NCBI GenBank assembly: GCA_002085285.1 | Contig: NATK01000138.1 | Coordinates: 1 to 5,044, forward strand | DNA from: Candidatus Latescibacteria bacterium 4484_7 | GTDB taxonomy: Bacteria > Krumholzibacteriota > Krumholzibacteriia > Krumholzibacteriales > Krumholzibacteriaceae | DNA length: 5,044 bases | Direction: 5' to 3' | The notes under the pieces: model-generated | The model's database searches: none | Seen by the model: the letters and a program-made list of their open reading frames with translations, nothing else | What the model was told of the DNA's origin: nothing | Part shown: in pieces, positions 1-5,044 of the stretch | How the letters are laid out: every line of letters begins with the position of its first letter | How positions within the stretch are numbered: the stretch's first letter is position 1 | Made by a program: the position numbers and the translations under genes

Positions 1-2
1 CA

Positions 3-119
3 TACGATTATTCCCCTCCTGTTTCGCTCGAAGAAATAAAGGAGATCTTACTCCAATTTCATGACACGTTGCCCGATAACGCGAAAGATTCTGAAAACAG
101 AGACCATATGATCAATTAA
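3..119 (+). CDS. 3' end of an unidentified gene upstream of topA
   Basis: This frame is open from the left edge to a TAA at 117-119 and gives the last 38 residues of a protein, beginning Y-D-Y-S-P-P and ending H-M-I-N. It contains one probable amphipathic helix (S-L-E-E-I-K-E-I-L-L-Q-F) followed by a polar, mostly acidic tail. I do not recognise the family. In the Firmicute version of this gene block the gene before topA is dprA, but this tail does not resemble the winged-helix end of DprA, so I do not assign it. The case for a real gene is the continuous frame, the same strand as topA, and the stop codon only 13 nt before the topA start, overlapped by the topA ribosome binding site. That is typical of an operon. 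The start lies outside the window. Confidence 0.6.
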   Translation, partial: YDYSPPVSLEEIKEILLQFHDTLPDNAKDSENRDHMIN

Positions 120-124
120 GGAGG
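117..124 (+). promoter_or_regulatory. Ribosome binding site of topA
   Basis: TAAGGAGG is a near-perfect Shine-Dalgarno sequence. It ends 8 nt before the GTG at 133 and so fixes that codon as the topA start although it is not ATG. The site includes the stop codon of the upstream gene, which suggests coupled translation of the two. Confidence 0.85.
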
Positions 125-132
125 ATATCGTT

Positions 133-561
133 GTGGAACAGGTGCTCGTAGTAGTCGAGTCTCCTGCGAAAGCTCGAACTATAAAGAAATATCTCGGCGA
201 CGGATATAAAGTGAAGGCCTCTGTCGGTCATATAAGAGACCTGCCCGAGAAAAGTCTTGGCATAGACATAGAGAATGACTTCGAGCCCAAGTACATCGTG
301 GTCAAGGGGAAGAGAAAGGTCATCAAAGAGCTCAAGGACGAATCGTCAAAGAGTTCGATGGTCTACCTCGCAACCGATATGGACAGGGAGGGCGAAGCCA
401 TAGCCTGGCATATCAAAGAGATCGTAGGAAATTCGAGGATTCCCATAAAGCGGATCATCTTCAATGAGATCACCAAAAAGGCTCTCGAAGAGGCATTGAC
501 ATCAACAAGGTCAATGCTCAGCAGGCCAGAAGGATTCTCGACAGACTCGTGGGATATCTGA
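133..561 (+). CDS. topA: DNA topoisomerase I, N-terminal TOPRIM fragment (frameshifted)
   Basis: This is the N-terminal part of bacterial type IA topoisomerase, which relaxes negative supercoils through a transient 5'-phosphotyrosine link. The start is GTG, supported by a strong ribosome binding site. Visible motifs are V-E-S-P-A-K with the conserved TOPRIM glutamate (E9), S-V-G-H-I-R-D-L-P (30-38), and the metal-binding triad D82-x-D84-x-E86 in A-T-D-M-D-R-E-G-E-A. F-N-E-I-T-K-K-A (110-117) then leads into domain I/IV. Homology holds up to A121-L122. The last 20 residues match nothing expected, because the family sequence (D-I-N-K-V-N-A-Q-Q-A-R-R) continues in another frame from 498. As read here, the protein stops at 142 residues and lacks the catalytic tyrosine, so it could not work alone. 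The gene is either truly disrupted or carries a sequence error. Restoring about 19 bases would give a single protein of about 731 residues. Confidence 0.9.
   Translation: MEQVLVVVESPAKARTIKKYLGDGYKVKASVGHIRDLPEKSLGIDIENDFEPKYIVVKGKRKVIKELKDESSKSSMVYLATDMDREGEAIAWHIKEIVGNSRIPIKRIIFNEITKKALEEALTSTRSMLSRPEGFSTDSWDI
493..501 (+). other. topA: Frame break in topA, apparent 19-nt deletion
   Basis: The frame starting at 133 codes for the expected helix E-E-A-L up to 498. The frame ending at 2309 codes for the expected D-I-N-K-V-N-A-Q-Q from 498 on. In E. coli, Thermotoga and Mycobacterium TopA, recalled from memory, about 10 residues separate the helix end from V-N-A-Q-Q or its equivalent. Here only 11 bases separate them, so about 19 are missing. 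The bases ATTG at 495-498 can be read both as the end of A-L in the first frame and as I-D in the second. That is what a deletion between two short ATTG copies would leave. Whether it is a real mutation or a sequence error cannot be told from the window. Confidence 0.75.
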
Positions 562-2309
562 TAAGCCCCGTTCTATGGAAATTCTTTTACAAGGGGTTGA
601 GTGCAGGGCGTGTTCAGAGTGTCGGCCTGAGGTTAATATGTGAGCGCGAAGAAGAGATAAGGCACTTCGTCCCGTCTGAGTATTGGACTATTGAGGCACT
701 TTTCAACAGTGCAAAGGGCGAAGAGATCGTTGCGAAGCTCTCTAAGGTCGATGGGAAAAAGCCCGATATCAAGGATGAAAAAAGTGCCGGGGAGATCATC
801 GAGGCAGTAAAGAAAACGACGCCCGGGGTCAAATCAGTTGCTATCAAAGAAAAGCTCAGGAACCCTCAGCCGCCATTCATAACGAGTACCATGCAGAGAG
901 AGGCAGCCAACAGGCTGGGTTTTTCAGCCAAAAAGACGATGCTTATAGCCCAGCAGCTATATGAGGGCGTAGAACTGGGCAATGAGGGTTCTGTTGGCCT
1001 TATAAGCTATATGAGGACCGATTCGACTCGTATAAGTGACGAGGCGTTTCAGCGCGGCACCGAATTCCTGAGGAGTAATTATGGAGAGGATGTCGTCAAT
1101 AAGGGGAGAAGGAGTTACAAGAAGACCAAGATGGCACAGGACGCTCACGAGGCGATAAGGCCGACGGATTGCACACGGAGGCCCGAAGAAATCAGACGAT
1201 TTCTCAACAAGGACCAGTACGCCCTATACAATCTAATATGGATGCGCTTTCTTGCCTCGCTCGCTGCACCTGCCGTCTACGAGACGATCGAGGTGGATAT
1301 TTCAGCGGGTGAGAGATTCACTTTCAGAGCGAACGGCCGCAGACTTAAGAAGAAGGGATTTCTAGCCGTTTTCCCCGATTCGAGGGCTCAAGACCTCGAG
1401 TGGCTGCCAGAGTTGAAGATCGGCGAGGCACTCACTCTGAAGAAGATCGATCCGACTCAGCATTTCACAGAGCCGCCTCCAAGGTACACGGAAGCGTCTC
1501 TGATAAAAGAGCTCGAAGAGAAGGGCGTAGGAAGGCCAAGCACATATGCGAGTATCCTGAGCATCATTCAGACGAGGGGATACGTAGAAAAGCAGAAACA
1601 AACGCTCTATCCGACCGAGCTTGGTGAAAAGGTCTGGAAGACATTGGAGATGCTCTTCACCGACATATTCGAGATTGGGTTTACTGCGAGGATGGAAGAG
1701 GAGCTGGACAAGGTCGAGGAGGCCAAAGAAAACTGGCGAGACGTTGTAAGGTTTTTTTACAACCCGCTAGTCGTGAACCTCGACCACGTTAATGAAAGAC
1801 GAGATGAAATAAAGAAGGAGATAGAAGAGGAGGTTGACGACGTCTGCGAGATATGCGGCAGAAAGCTAATTAAGAAGTGGGGACGTAATGGTCCTTTTCT
1901 CGCCTGTCCTGCATATCCCGAATGCAAGTTCACGAAGTCACTGAACAAGGTTGAGCTCGTTGGGAGAAAGTGTCCAGAGTGCGGCGGCGAATTGGTTTAT
2001 AAGAATGGACGGTTCGGGAGATTCATTGCATGCTCGAATTACCCGAAATGCAAATATACCGAGGCAATAAAACTTGGGATACCGTGTCCGAGAGAAGGAT
2101 GTGACGGTGAGATCGTAGAGAAGAGGACACGAAGGGGCAAGGTCTTTTACGGATGCAGCAATTATCCCAAGTGTGATTATGCAAGCTGGGACAAGCCGAC
2201 CGGGATCATGTGCCCGGAATGCTCCAAGACGTATCTCGTCGAAAAACAGAGCAAGAAGAAGGGCAAGTATTTGAAGTGTCCCGAATGTGGATATGAGGAA
2301 GCCCTTTGA
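549..2309 (+). CDS. topA: DNA topoisomerase I, catalytic and zinc-ribbon fragment (frameshifted)
   Basis: This is the rest of topoisomerase I. Homology in this frame already begins at 498 (D-I-N-K-V-N-A-Q-Q-A-R-R-I-L-D-R-L). The GTG at 549 is merely the first possible start codon and lies inside a conserved helix, so it is probably not a natural start. G-L-S-A-G-R-V-Q-S (fragment residues 16-24) is the typical DNA-binding motif. The catalytic tyrosine is at 1008-1010 (fragment residue 154) in L-I-S-Y-M-R-T-D-S-T-R. A-H-E-A-I-R-P-T and E-K-G-V-G-R-P-S-T-Y-A follow. The C-terminus carries four C4 zinc ribbons, with first and last cysteines at fragment residues 433/459, 475/501, 513/542 and 555/580; the last ends close to the stop. 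Such ribbons bind single-stranded DNA and help strand passage. Apart from the frame break at its 5' end, no domain or motif is damaged, which argues for a recent lesion or a sequence error rather than an old pseudogene. Confidence 0.9.
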   Translation: MGYLISPVLWKFFYKGLSAGRVQSVGLRLICEREEEIRHFVPSEYWTIEALFNSAKGEEIVAKLSKVDGKKPDIKDEKSAGEIIEAVKKTTPGVKSVAIKEKLRNPQPPFITSTMQREAANRLGFSAKKTMLIAQQLYEGVELGNEGSVGLISYMRTDSTRISDEAFQRGTEFLRSNYGEDVVNKGRRSYKKTKMAQDAHEAIRPTDCTRRPEEIRRFLNKDQYALYNLIWMRFLASLAAPAVYETIEVDISAGERFTFRANGRRLKKKGFLAVFPDSRAQDLEWLPELKIGEALTLKKIDPTQHFTEPPPRYTEASLIKELEEKGVGRPSTYASILSIIQTRGYVEKQKQTLYPTELGEKVWKTLEMLFTDIFEIGFTARMEEELDKVEEAKENWRDVVRFFYNPLVVNLDHVNERRDEIKKEIEEEVDDVCEICGRKLIKKWGRNGPFLACPAYPECKFTKSLNKVELVGRKCPECGGELVYKNGRFGRFIACSNYPKCKYTEAIKLGIPCPREGCDGEIVEKRTRRGKVFYGCSNYPKCDYASWDKPTGIMCPECSKTYLVEKQSKKKGKYLKCPECGYEEAL

Positions 2310-2311
2310 AA

Positions 2312-3619
2312 ATGCGTGTAAAGGTGATAGGCGGTGGGCTTGCAGGCAGCGAGTTGGCCCTACAGCTTGCCCGCCGAGGAATAGATGTAGATCTTTTCGA
2401 GATGCGCCCAGTGGTGATGACGCCGGCGCACGAAAGTCCTTACCTCGCCGAACTCGTTTGCAGCAATTCACTCAAAAGCGACAACCCTTTGACTGCCTCA
2501 GGGCTTCTTAAGAGAGAGCTTAGATTTCTTGGGTGCAGATTACTCTCAATAGCTGAGAAGTCATCAGTCGAGGCTGGACATGCACTTGCCGTCGATAGAG
2601 AGCTGTTTGCGAGCAGTGTTACCGAGGCGATCGAGGTGGAATCTCATGTTTCATTTCACAGAGAAGAGGTTACGAAGATTCCAGACGGAGAAGTCGTTGT
2701 GGTGGCTACGGGACCGCTCACATCTCCGTCTTTATCCTCATCGATAGAGAGGCATCTCTCGGCCGAAAACCTCTATTTCTACGATGCAATTTCGATATCT
2801 GTCACCGTAGATTCGATAGATCCGTCTGTAGCATTCAGGGCTTCAAGATACGGAAAGGGTGGAGAGGATTACTGGAATATCCCTTTGAACAGGGAAGAGT
2901 ACGAGAGGTTGGTTGATTTTCTACTCGCTGCACCAAAGACGGAGAAGAGGGGATTCGAGGACAACATGTGTTTCGAGGGATGTCTACCCATAGAGGTCAT
3001 TGCAGCGAGAGGAAGGGAGTCCCTGAGGTTCGGACCCTTGAAGCCAAAGGGTCTCGTTGATCCCCGAACGGGATGCGAGCCGTATGCGGTCGTTCAGCTA
3101 AGGAAAGAGACGATGGACGGTTCGATATACGGTCTCGTTGGTTTTCAAACGAGACTGAAGAGGCCTGCACAGAGGGAGCTGTTGAACTATGTATTGCCCG
3201 GTTTCGAAAAGCCACAGATAGTTCGCTGGGGCTCGATTCATAGAAACACGTTTATCAACTCGCCGGAGGTTCTCGATTCAATGCAGATGTCACTGAAGAG
3301 AAGAGGACTTTTTTTCACCGGGCAGATAGTAGGCGTAGAGGGTTATATGGAATCGATCGCTCACGGCCTTCTGACTGCTCTAAACATCGTTCATTTCATG
3401 AAGGGGCTCGAAGGACCTCTATTTCCGGCCGAAACCATCCTCGGAGGGCTTCAAAGACATCTCATCGAAAAGAGAAAGCACTTTCAACCGATGAATGCCA
3501 ACTTCGGACTTCTTCCGTTCGTCAAATCGAAGAGATCGGAACGCAAGAGACTCTTTACCGAAAGGGCACTGGCAGCTCTCGAGAGGTTTGTTTCTGAAAA
3601 ATTGGAAACTTACCTTTAG
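2312..3619 (+). CDS. trmFO: Methylenetetrahydrofolate-tRNA-(uracil-5-)-methyltransferase TrmFO
   Basis: This cytoplasmic flavoenzyme makes 5-methyluridine at position 54 of the tRNA T-loop, taking the carbon from 5,10-methylenetetrahydrofolate and using FADH2. The protein is 435 residues, normal for the family. It opens with the FAD-binding Rossmann motif V-I-G-G-G-L-A-G-S-E (5-14) and F-E-M-R-P (29-33). The two catalytic cysteines are present: C50 in A-E-L-V-C-S-N-S-L-K-S and C224 in F-E-G-C-L-P-I-E-V. Further signatures are A-L-A-V-D-R, A-T-G-P-L-T-S, L-Y-F-Y-D-A, R-N-T-F-I-N-S-P, G-Q-I-V-G-V-E-G-Y and F-Q-P-M-N-A-N-F-G-L-L-P. The ATG at 2312 matches the usual family N-terminus and leaves a 2-nt gap after topA. 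A TTG at 2306, overlapping the topA stop by 4 nt, is better spaced from GAGGA at 2295-2299 and would add two residues. Either way translation is probably coupled to topA. Nothing looks damaged. Confidence 0.97.
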   Translation: MRVKVIGGGLAGSELALQLARRGIDVDLFEMRPVVMTPAHESPYLAELVCSNSLKSDNPLTASGLLKRELRFLGCRLLSIAEKSSVEAGHALAVDRELFASSVTEAIEVESHVSFHREEVTKIPDGEVVVVATGPLTSPSLSSSIERHLSAENLYFYDAISISVTVDSIDPSVAFRASRYGKGGEDYWNIPLNREEYERLVDFLLAAPKTEKRGFEDNMCFEGCLPIEVIAARGRESLRFGPLKPKGLVDPRTGCEPYAVVQLRKETMDGSIYGLVGFQTRLKRPAQRELLNYVLPGFEKPQIVRWGSIHRNTFINSPEVLDSMQMSLKRRGLFFTGQIVGVEGYMESIAHGLLTALNIVHFMKGLEGPLFPAETILGGLQRHLIEKRKHFQPMNANFGLLPFVKSKRSERKRLFTERALAALERFVSEKLETYL

Positions 3620-3620
3620 G

Positions 3621-3632
3621 GTTCGACCGAAC
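3621..3632. repeat. Short palindrome after trmFO
   Basis: GTTCG-AC-CGAAC is a perfect inverted repeat with 5-bp arms and a 2-nt centre. It begins two bases after the trmFO stop and ends two bases before the -35 element of the proposed xerC promoter. As RNA it could form only a 4-bp stem with a 4-nt loop and has no T tract after it, so it is not a convincing terminator. It could be an operator, but a palindrome this short can arise by chance. Confidence 0.3.
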
Positions 3633-3634
3633 GC

Positions 3635-3663
3635 TTGTATAACATCTACCGCTGTGATATATT
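3635..3663 (+). promoter_or_regulatory. Predicted sigma70-type promoter of xerC
   Basis: TTGTAT (3635-3640) and TATATT (3658-3663) are separated by exactly 17 bp. TGA directly before the -10 box supplies the TGn of an extended -10 promoter. The -35 box matches the consensus TTGACA only in its first three bases; the -10 box matches TATAAT in 5 of 6. Only six bases lie between the -10 box and the xerC ATG at 3670, so transcription should begin at or within a base or two of the start codon. Confidence 0.55.
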
Positions 3664-3669
3664 ACCTCT

Positions 3670-4605
3670 ATGCTAAGAGAATTATTGAAGGATTATCTTC
3701 TATACCTCGGCCTCGAAAAGAGGAAATCGGAGGCAACGATAAGAGCATACGAGAGCGATATTATCCAGTTCGTTCAGTTTCTGGAGGAGCAATTCGGCAA
3801 AAAGGCGGAAGTGAATGATGTGGATTACCTCTCTATAAGGGCATTTCTCGGCGAGTTGTCGAGGAACGGGTATCTGTCGAGGAGCATTGCACGCAAGGTT
3901 GCTTCGATAAAGAGCTTTTTCTCCTTTTGCAAAAAAAGGGGGTTGATCGAGGCGGACCCCACAATAGGGCTCTCTTCACCCAAAATCGGAAAGAGCTTGC
4001 CCGTTTTTGCTACGAAAGAGGCTGTGGAAACAATGATGTCGATAGTCCCGCTCGATACGGAGAAGGGCTTGAGAGACAGGGCGGTGCTCGAGATACTCTA
4101 CGGGACGGGTATAAGACTGGCGGAGCTCATTGGGTGTAATGTATCGAGCTGTGATCTAAGACGGGGGCTTATCAAGGTGGTAGGGAAGAGGAATAAGGAA
4201 CGCATCGTTCCCATGGGTGATTCCGCTGTAAGGGCTGTTGCTTCTTATCTGGCATATAGGTTTGGGGTGAGTGAAGACGTCCTGACAGGCGGCGACGGTA
4301 TTCCCTTTTTGGCCGAAAAAGACGAAACGCAACCCCTCATAACAGGAAGAGCCGGTAGGAGGATAAGCAGGAGAACGGTTCAGCGTATAGTGAGAAAATA
4401 TCTGGAGAAGACATCGATTCTTTCGAAGATGAGTCCACATGTATTGAGGCATACGTTTGCCACTCATCTGCTCGATGCCGGAGCTGACCTCAGAGCTGTA
4501 CAGGAGCTCCTTGGGCATGTCAACCTTTCGACTACACAGATATATACGCACATAACTTCGAGAAGGTTGAGGGAGGTTTACGATAAGGCTCATCCAAGGG
4601 CGTAG
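3670..4605 (+). CDS. xerC: Tyrosine site-specific recombinase XerC
   Basis: This tyrosine recombinase of the Xer group resolves chromosome dimers at dif, normally with a partner (XerD) and FtsK at the division septum. It has 311 residues, slightly longer than the usual 295-300. The N-terminal SAM-like core-binding domain (about 1-105) contains E-A-T-I-R-A-Y-E-S-D-I. The catalytic domain holds the full active-site set: R149 (G-T-G-I-R-L-A-E-L), K173 (V-V-G-K-R-N-K-E-R), H257 and R260 (S-P-H-V-L-R-H-T-F-A-T-H-L), H283 (L-L-G-H) and nucleophile Y292 (T-T-Q-I-Y-T-H). The start is firm: an in-frame TGA at 3655 leaves ATG 3670 as the only usual start codon, and the 12 bases between contain no ribosome binding site. 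XerC is favoured over XerD or a phage integrase by the position between trmFO and hslV, as in Firmicute codV; sequence alone separates XerC from XerD poorly. No dif site is visible nearby. Confidence 0.93.
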   Translation: MLRELLKDYLLYLGLEKRKSEATIRAYESDIIQFVQFLEEQFGKKAEVNDVDYLSIRAFLGELSRNGYLSRSIARKVASIKSFFSFCKKRGLIEADPTIGLSSPKIGKSLPVFATKEAVETMMSIVPLDTEKGLRDRAVLEILYGTGIRLAELIGCNVSSCDLRRGLIKVVGKRNKERIVPMGDSAVRAVASYLAYRFGVSEDVLTGGDGIPFLAEKDETQPLITGRAGRRISRRTVQRIVRKYLEKTSILSKMSPHVLRHTFATHLLDAGADLRAVQELLGHVNLSTTQIYTHITSRRLREVYDKAHPRA

Positions 4606-4636
4606 AGTATAGCGGTTTTTTCCGATCGATGCATGA

Positions 4637-4652
4637 CGGTGTGGAAACACCG
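4637..4652 (+). other. Hairpin with GNRA-type loop upstream of hslV
   Basis: CGGTGT-GGAA-ACACCG forms a perfect 6-bp stem closed by a GGAA tetraloop, which fits the stable GNRA class. It lies 31 nt after the xerC stop. The bases that follow are A-rich (ATAATAAAAA) rather than T-rich, so it is not a standard intrinsic terminator on this strand. It may protect an RNA end or form part of the hslV leader. Confidence 0.5.
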
Positions 4653-4661
4653 ATAATAAAA

Positions 4662-4677
4662 ATGGGCGTTTGCCTAT
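4662..4677 (+). other. Hairpin abutting the hslV ribosome binding site
   Basis: ATGGGC-GTTT-GCCTAT forms a 6-bp stem, one pair being G-U in RNA, with a 4-nt loop. Its last base lies directly against GGAGG at 4678-4682. A stem in this place could affect ribosome access or simply keep the binding site exposed. It is weaker than the hairpin at 4637-4652, and its role is inferred only from position. Confidence 0.35.
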
Positions 4678-4682
4678 GGAGG
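4678..4682 (+). promoter_or_regulatory. Ribosome binding site of hslV
   Basis: GGAGG lies 9 nt before ATG 4692 and 12 nt before ATG 4695. A third in-frame ATG at 4683 touches the site and so is unlikely to be used. The site selects 4692 as the start. Confidence 0.8.
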
Positions 4683-4691
4683 ATGTTTACG

Positions 4692-5044
4692 ATGATGAAA
4701 CATACGACTATTCTCGGAGTGAGATTGAACGGCAAGATTGCGATGGGCGGTGACGGGCAGGTGACCTTCGGGCAGACAATTGTCAAGCAGAGAGCAAGGA
4801 AAATCAGAGTGCTCGACAAGTACGAGGCACTTGCCGGATTTGCCGGGAGCACCGCAGATGCCATAACCCTCTTTTCCAAGTTCGAAGCGAAGCTCGACGA
4901 ATTCAGCGGCAATCTGATGAAGGCTGCCGTCGAGCTCGCCAAGGAATGGAGGAGCGACAAGGTGCTTCGCCATCTCGAAGCGCTTCTCGCCGTCGTCGAT
5001 AAAGATCACTCGCTGATAATTTCGGGGAACGGCGACGTGGTGGA
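4692..5044 (+). CDS. hslV: ATP-dependent protease subunit HslV (ClpQ), 5' part
   Basis: HslV is the peptidase half of the HslUV (ClpQY) protease, a cytoplasmic double hexameric ring fed with unfolded substrates by the ATPase HslU. The window contains 117 codons, about two thirds of the usual gene of about 175, and the frame is open to the right edge. The first residues are M-M-K-H-T-T-I-L. Removal of the short M-M-K-H propeptide would expose Thr1, the N-terminal nucleophile. Counted from Thr1, D17 (G-G-D-G-Q-V-T-F-G) and K33 (A-R-K-I) fall at the expected catalytic positions. A-G-F-A-G-S-T-A-D-A, A-A-V-E-L-A-K-E-W-R and L-E-A-L-L-A-V are also family signatures. The gene lies 86 nt after xerC and has its own good ribosome binding site. 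hslU is expected just beyond the edge, by analogy with other genomes. Confidence 0.96.
   Translation, partial: MMKHTTILGVRLNGKIAMGGDGQVTFGQTIVKQRARKIRVLDKYEALAGFAGSTADAITLFSKFEAKLDEFSGNLMKAAVELAKEWRSDKVLRHLEALLAVVDKDHSLIISGNGDVV

Noticed and set aside
549..551. Natural start of a separate second topoisomerase subunit at GTG 549
   Set aside because: It lies inside a conserved helix whose preceding residues (V-N-A-Q-Q-A-R-R) are intact in the same frame. The nearest Shine-Dalgarno-like bases (AAGGA, 530-534) are 14 nt away, which is too far.
490..565. Programmed ribosomal frameshifting in topA
   Set aside because: The change needed is -1, but no slippery heptamer of the X-XXY-YYZ kind is present. 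Family spacing also shows that several residues are missing, which a ribosomal shift would not restore.
1938..2471. A 177-codon open frame on the minus strand
   Set aside because: It is antisense to the zinc ribbons of topA and the start of trmFO. Both are clearly real genes, and the translated product shows no recognisable family features.
3633..3670. A dif recombination site beside xerC
   Set aside because: The A/T-rich stretch does not contain two 11-bp Xer arms in inverted order around a 6-bp centre, and the gap before hslV has none either.
4652..4657. A -10 box (GATAAT) for a separate hslV promoter
   Set aside because: It matches 5 of 6 consensus bases, but no -35-like hexamer lies 16-18 bp upstream and there is no TGn extension. 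It also overlaps the end of a hairpin stem.
4606..4660. Intrinsic terminator after xerC
   Set aside because: The T6 run at 4616-4621 has no stem before it, and the good stem at 4637-4652 is followed by A-rich rather than T-rich sequence.
4156..5009. Overlapping minus-strand open frames across xerC and hslV
   Set aside because: They mirror well-conserved coding sequence on the plus strand and have no ribosome binding site or family motif that I can see.

Overview
The window is ordinary bacterial chromosome, with every gene on the + strand. The order is the last codons of an unidentified gene, topA (DNA topoisomerase I), trmFO (folate/FAD-dependent tRNA U54 methyltransferase), xerC (tyrosine recombinase) and the start of hslV (peptidase subunit of the HslUV protease), which runs off the right edge. 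The same order, topA-trmFO-xerC-hslV(-hslU), is the well-known dprA/topA/gid/codV/clpQ/clpY block of Firmicutes, and related arrangements occur in other phyla. Codon use leans strongly to AGA/AGG arginine (26 of 30 arginine codons in xerC by hand count), and ATA isoleucine is frequent. This is common in thermophiles and in several deep-branching or uncultured phyla. I cannot name the organism; nothing here is specifically Firmicute or E. coli-like.

Layout: 3-119 is the C-terminal tail of an unknown protein. topA follows at 133, with a strong Shine-Dalgarno sequence overlapping the upstream stop codon. topA is not intact. The reading frame breaks near 495-499, between the TOPRIM domain and the catalytic-tyrosine domain. 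Comparison with family members suggests that about 19 bases are missing. The remainder, including the catalytic tyrosine and four C4 zinc ribbons, is open to 2309. trmFO follows with essentially no gap (a 2-nt gap, or a 4-nt overlap if TTG is the start) and ends at 3619. A 50-nt gap holds a short palindrome and a good sigma70-type promoter, placed so that xerC mRNA would begin at or next to its ATG (leaderless). xerC has the full set of catalytic residues. The 86-nt gap before hslV holds two small hairpins, the second lying directly against the hslV ribosome binding site.

The genes are housekeeping: control of DNA supercoiling, tRNA T-loop modification, chromosome dimer resolution and ATP-dependent proteolysis. 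I see no mobile element, CRISPR array, toxin-antitoxin or defence system. The points worth a second look are the broken topA with an apparent microhomology deletion, the apparently leaderless xerC transcript, and the structured hslV leader.
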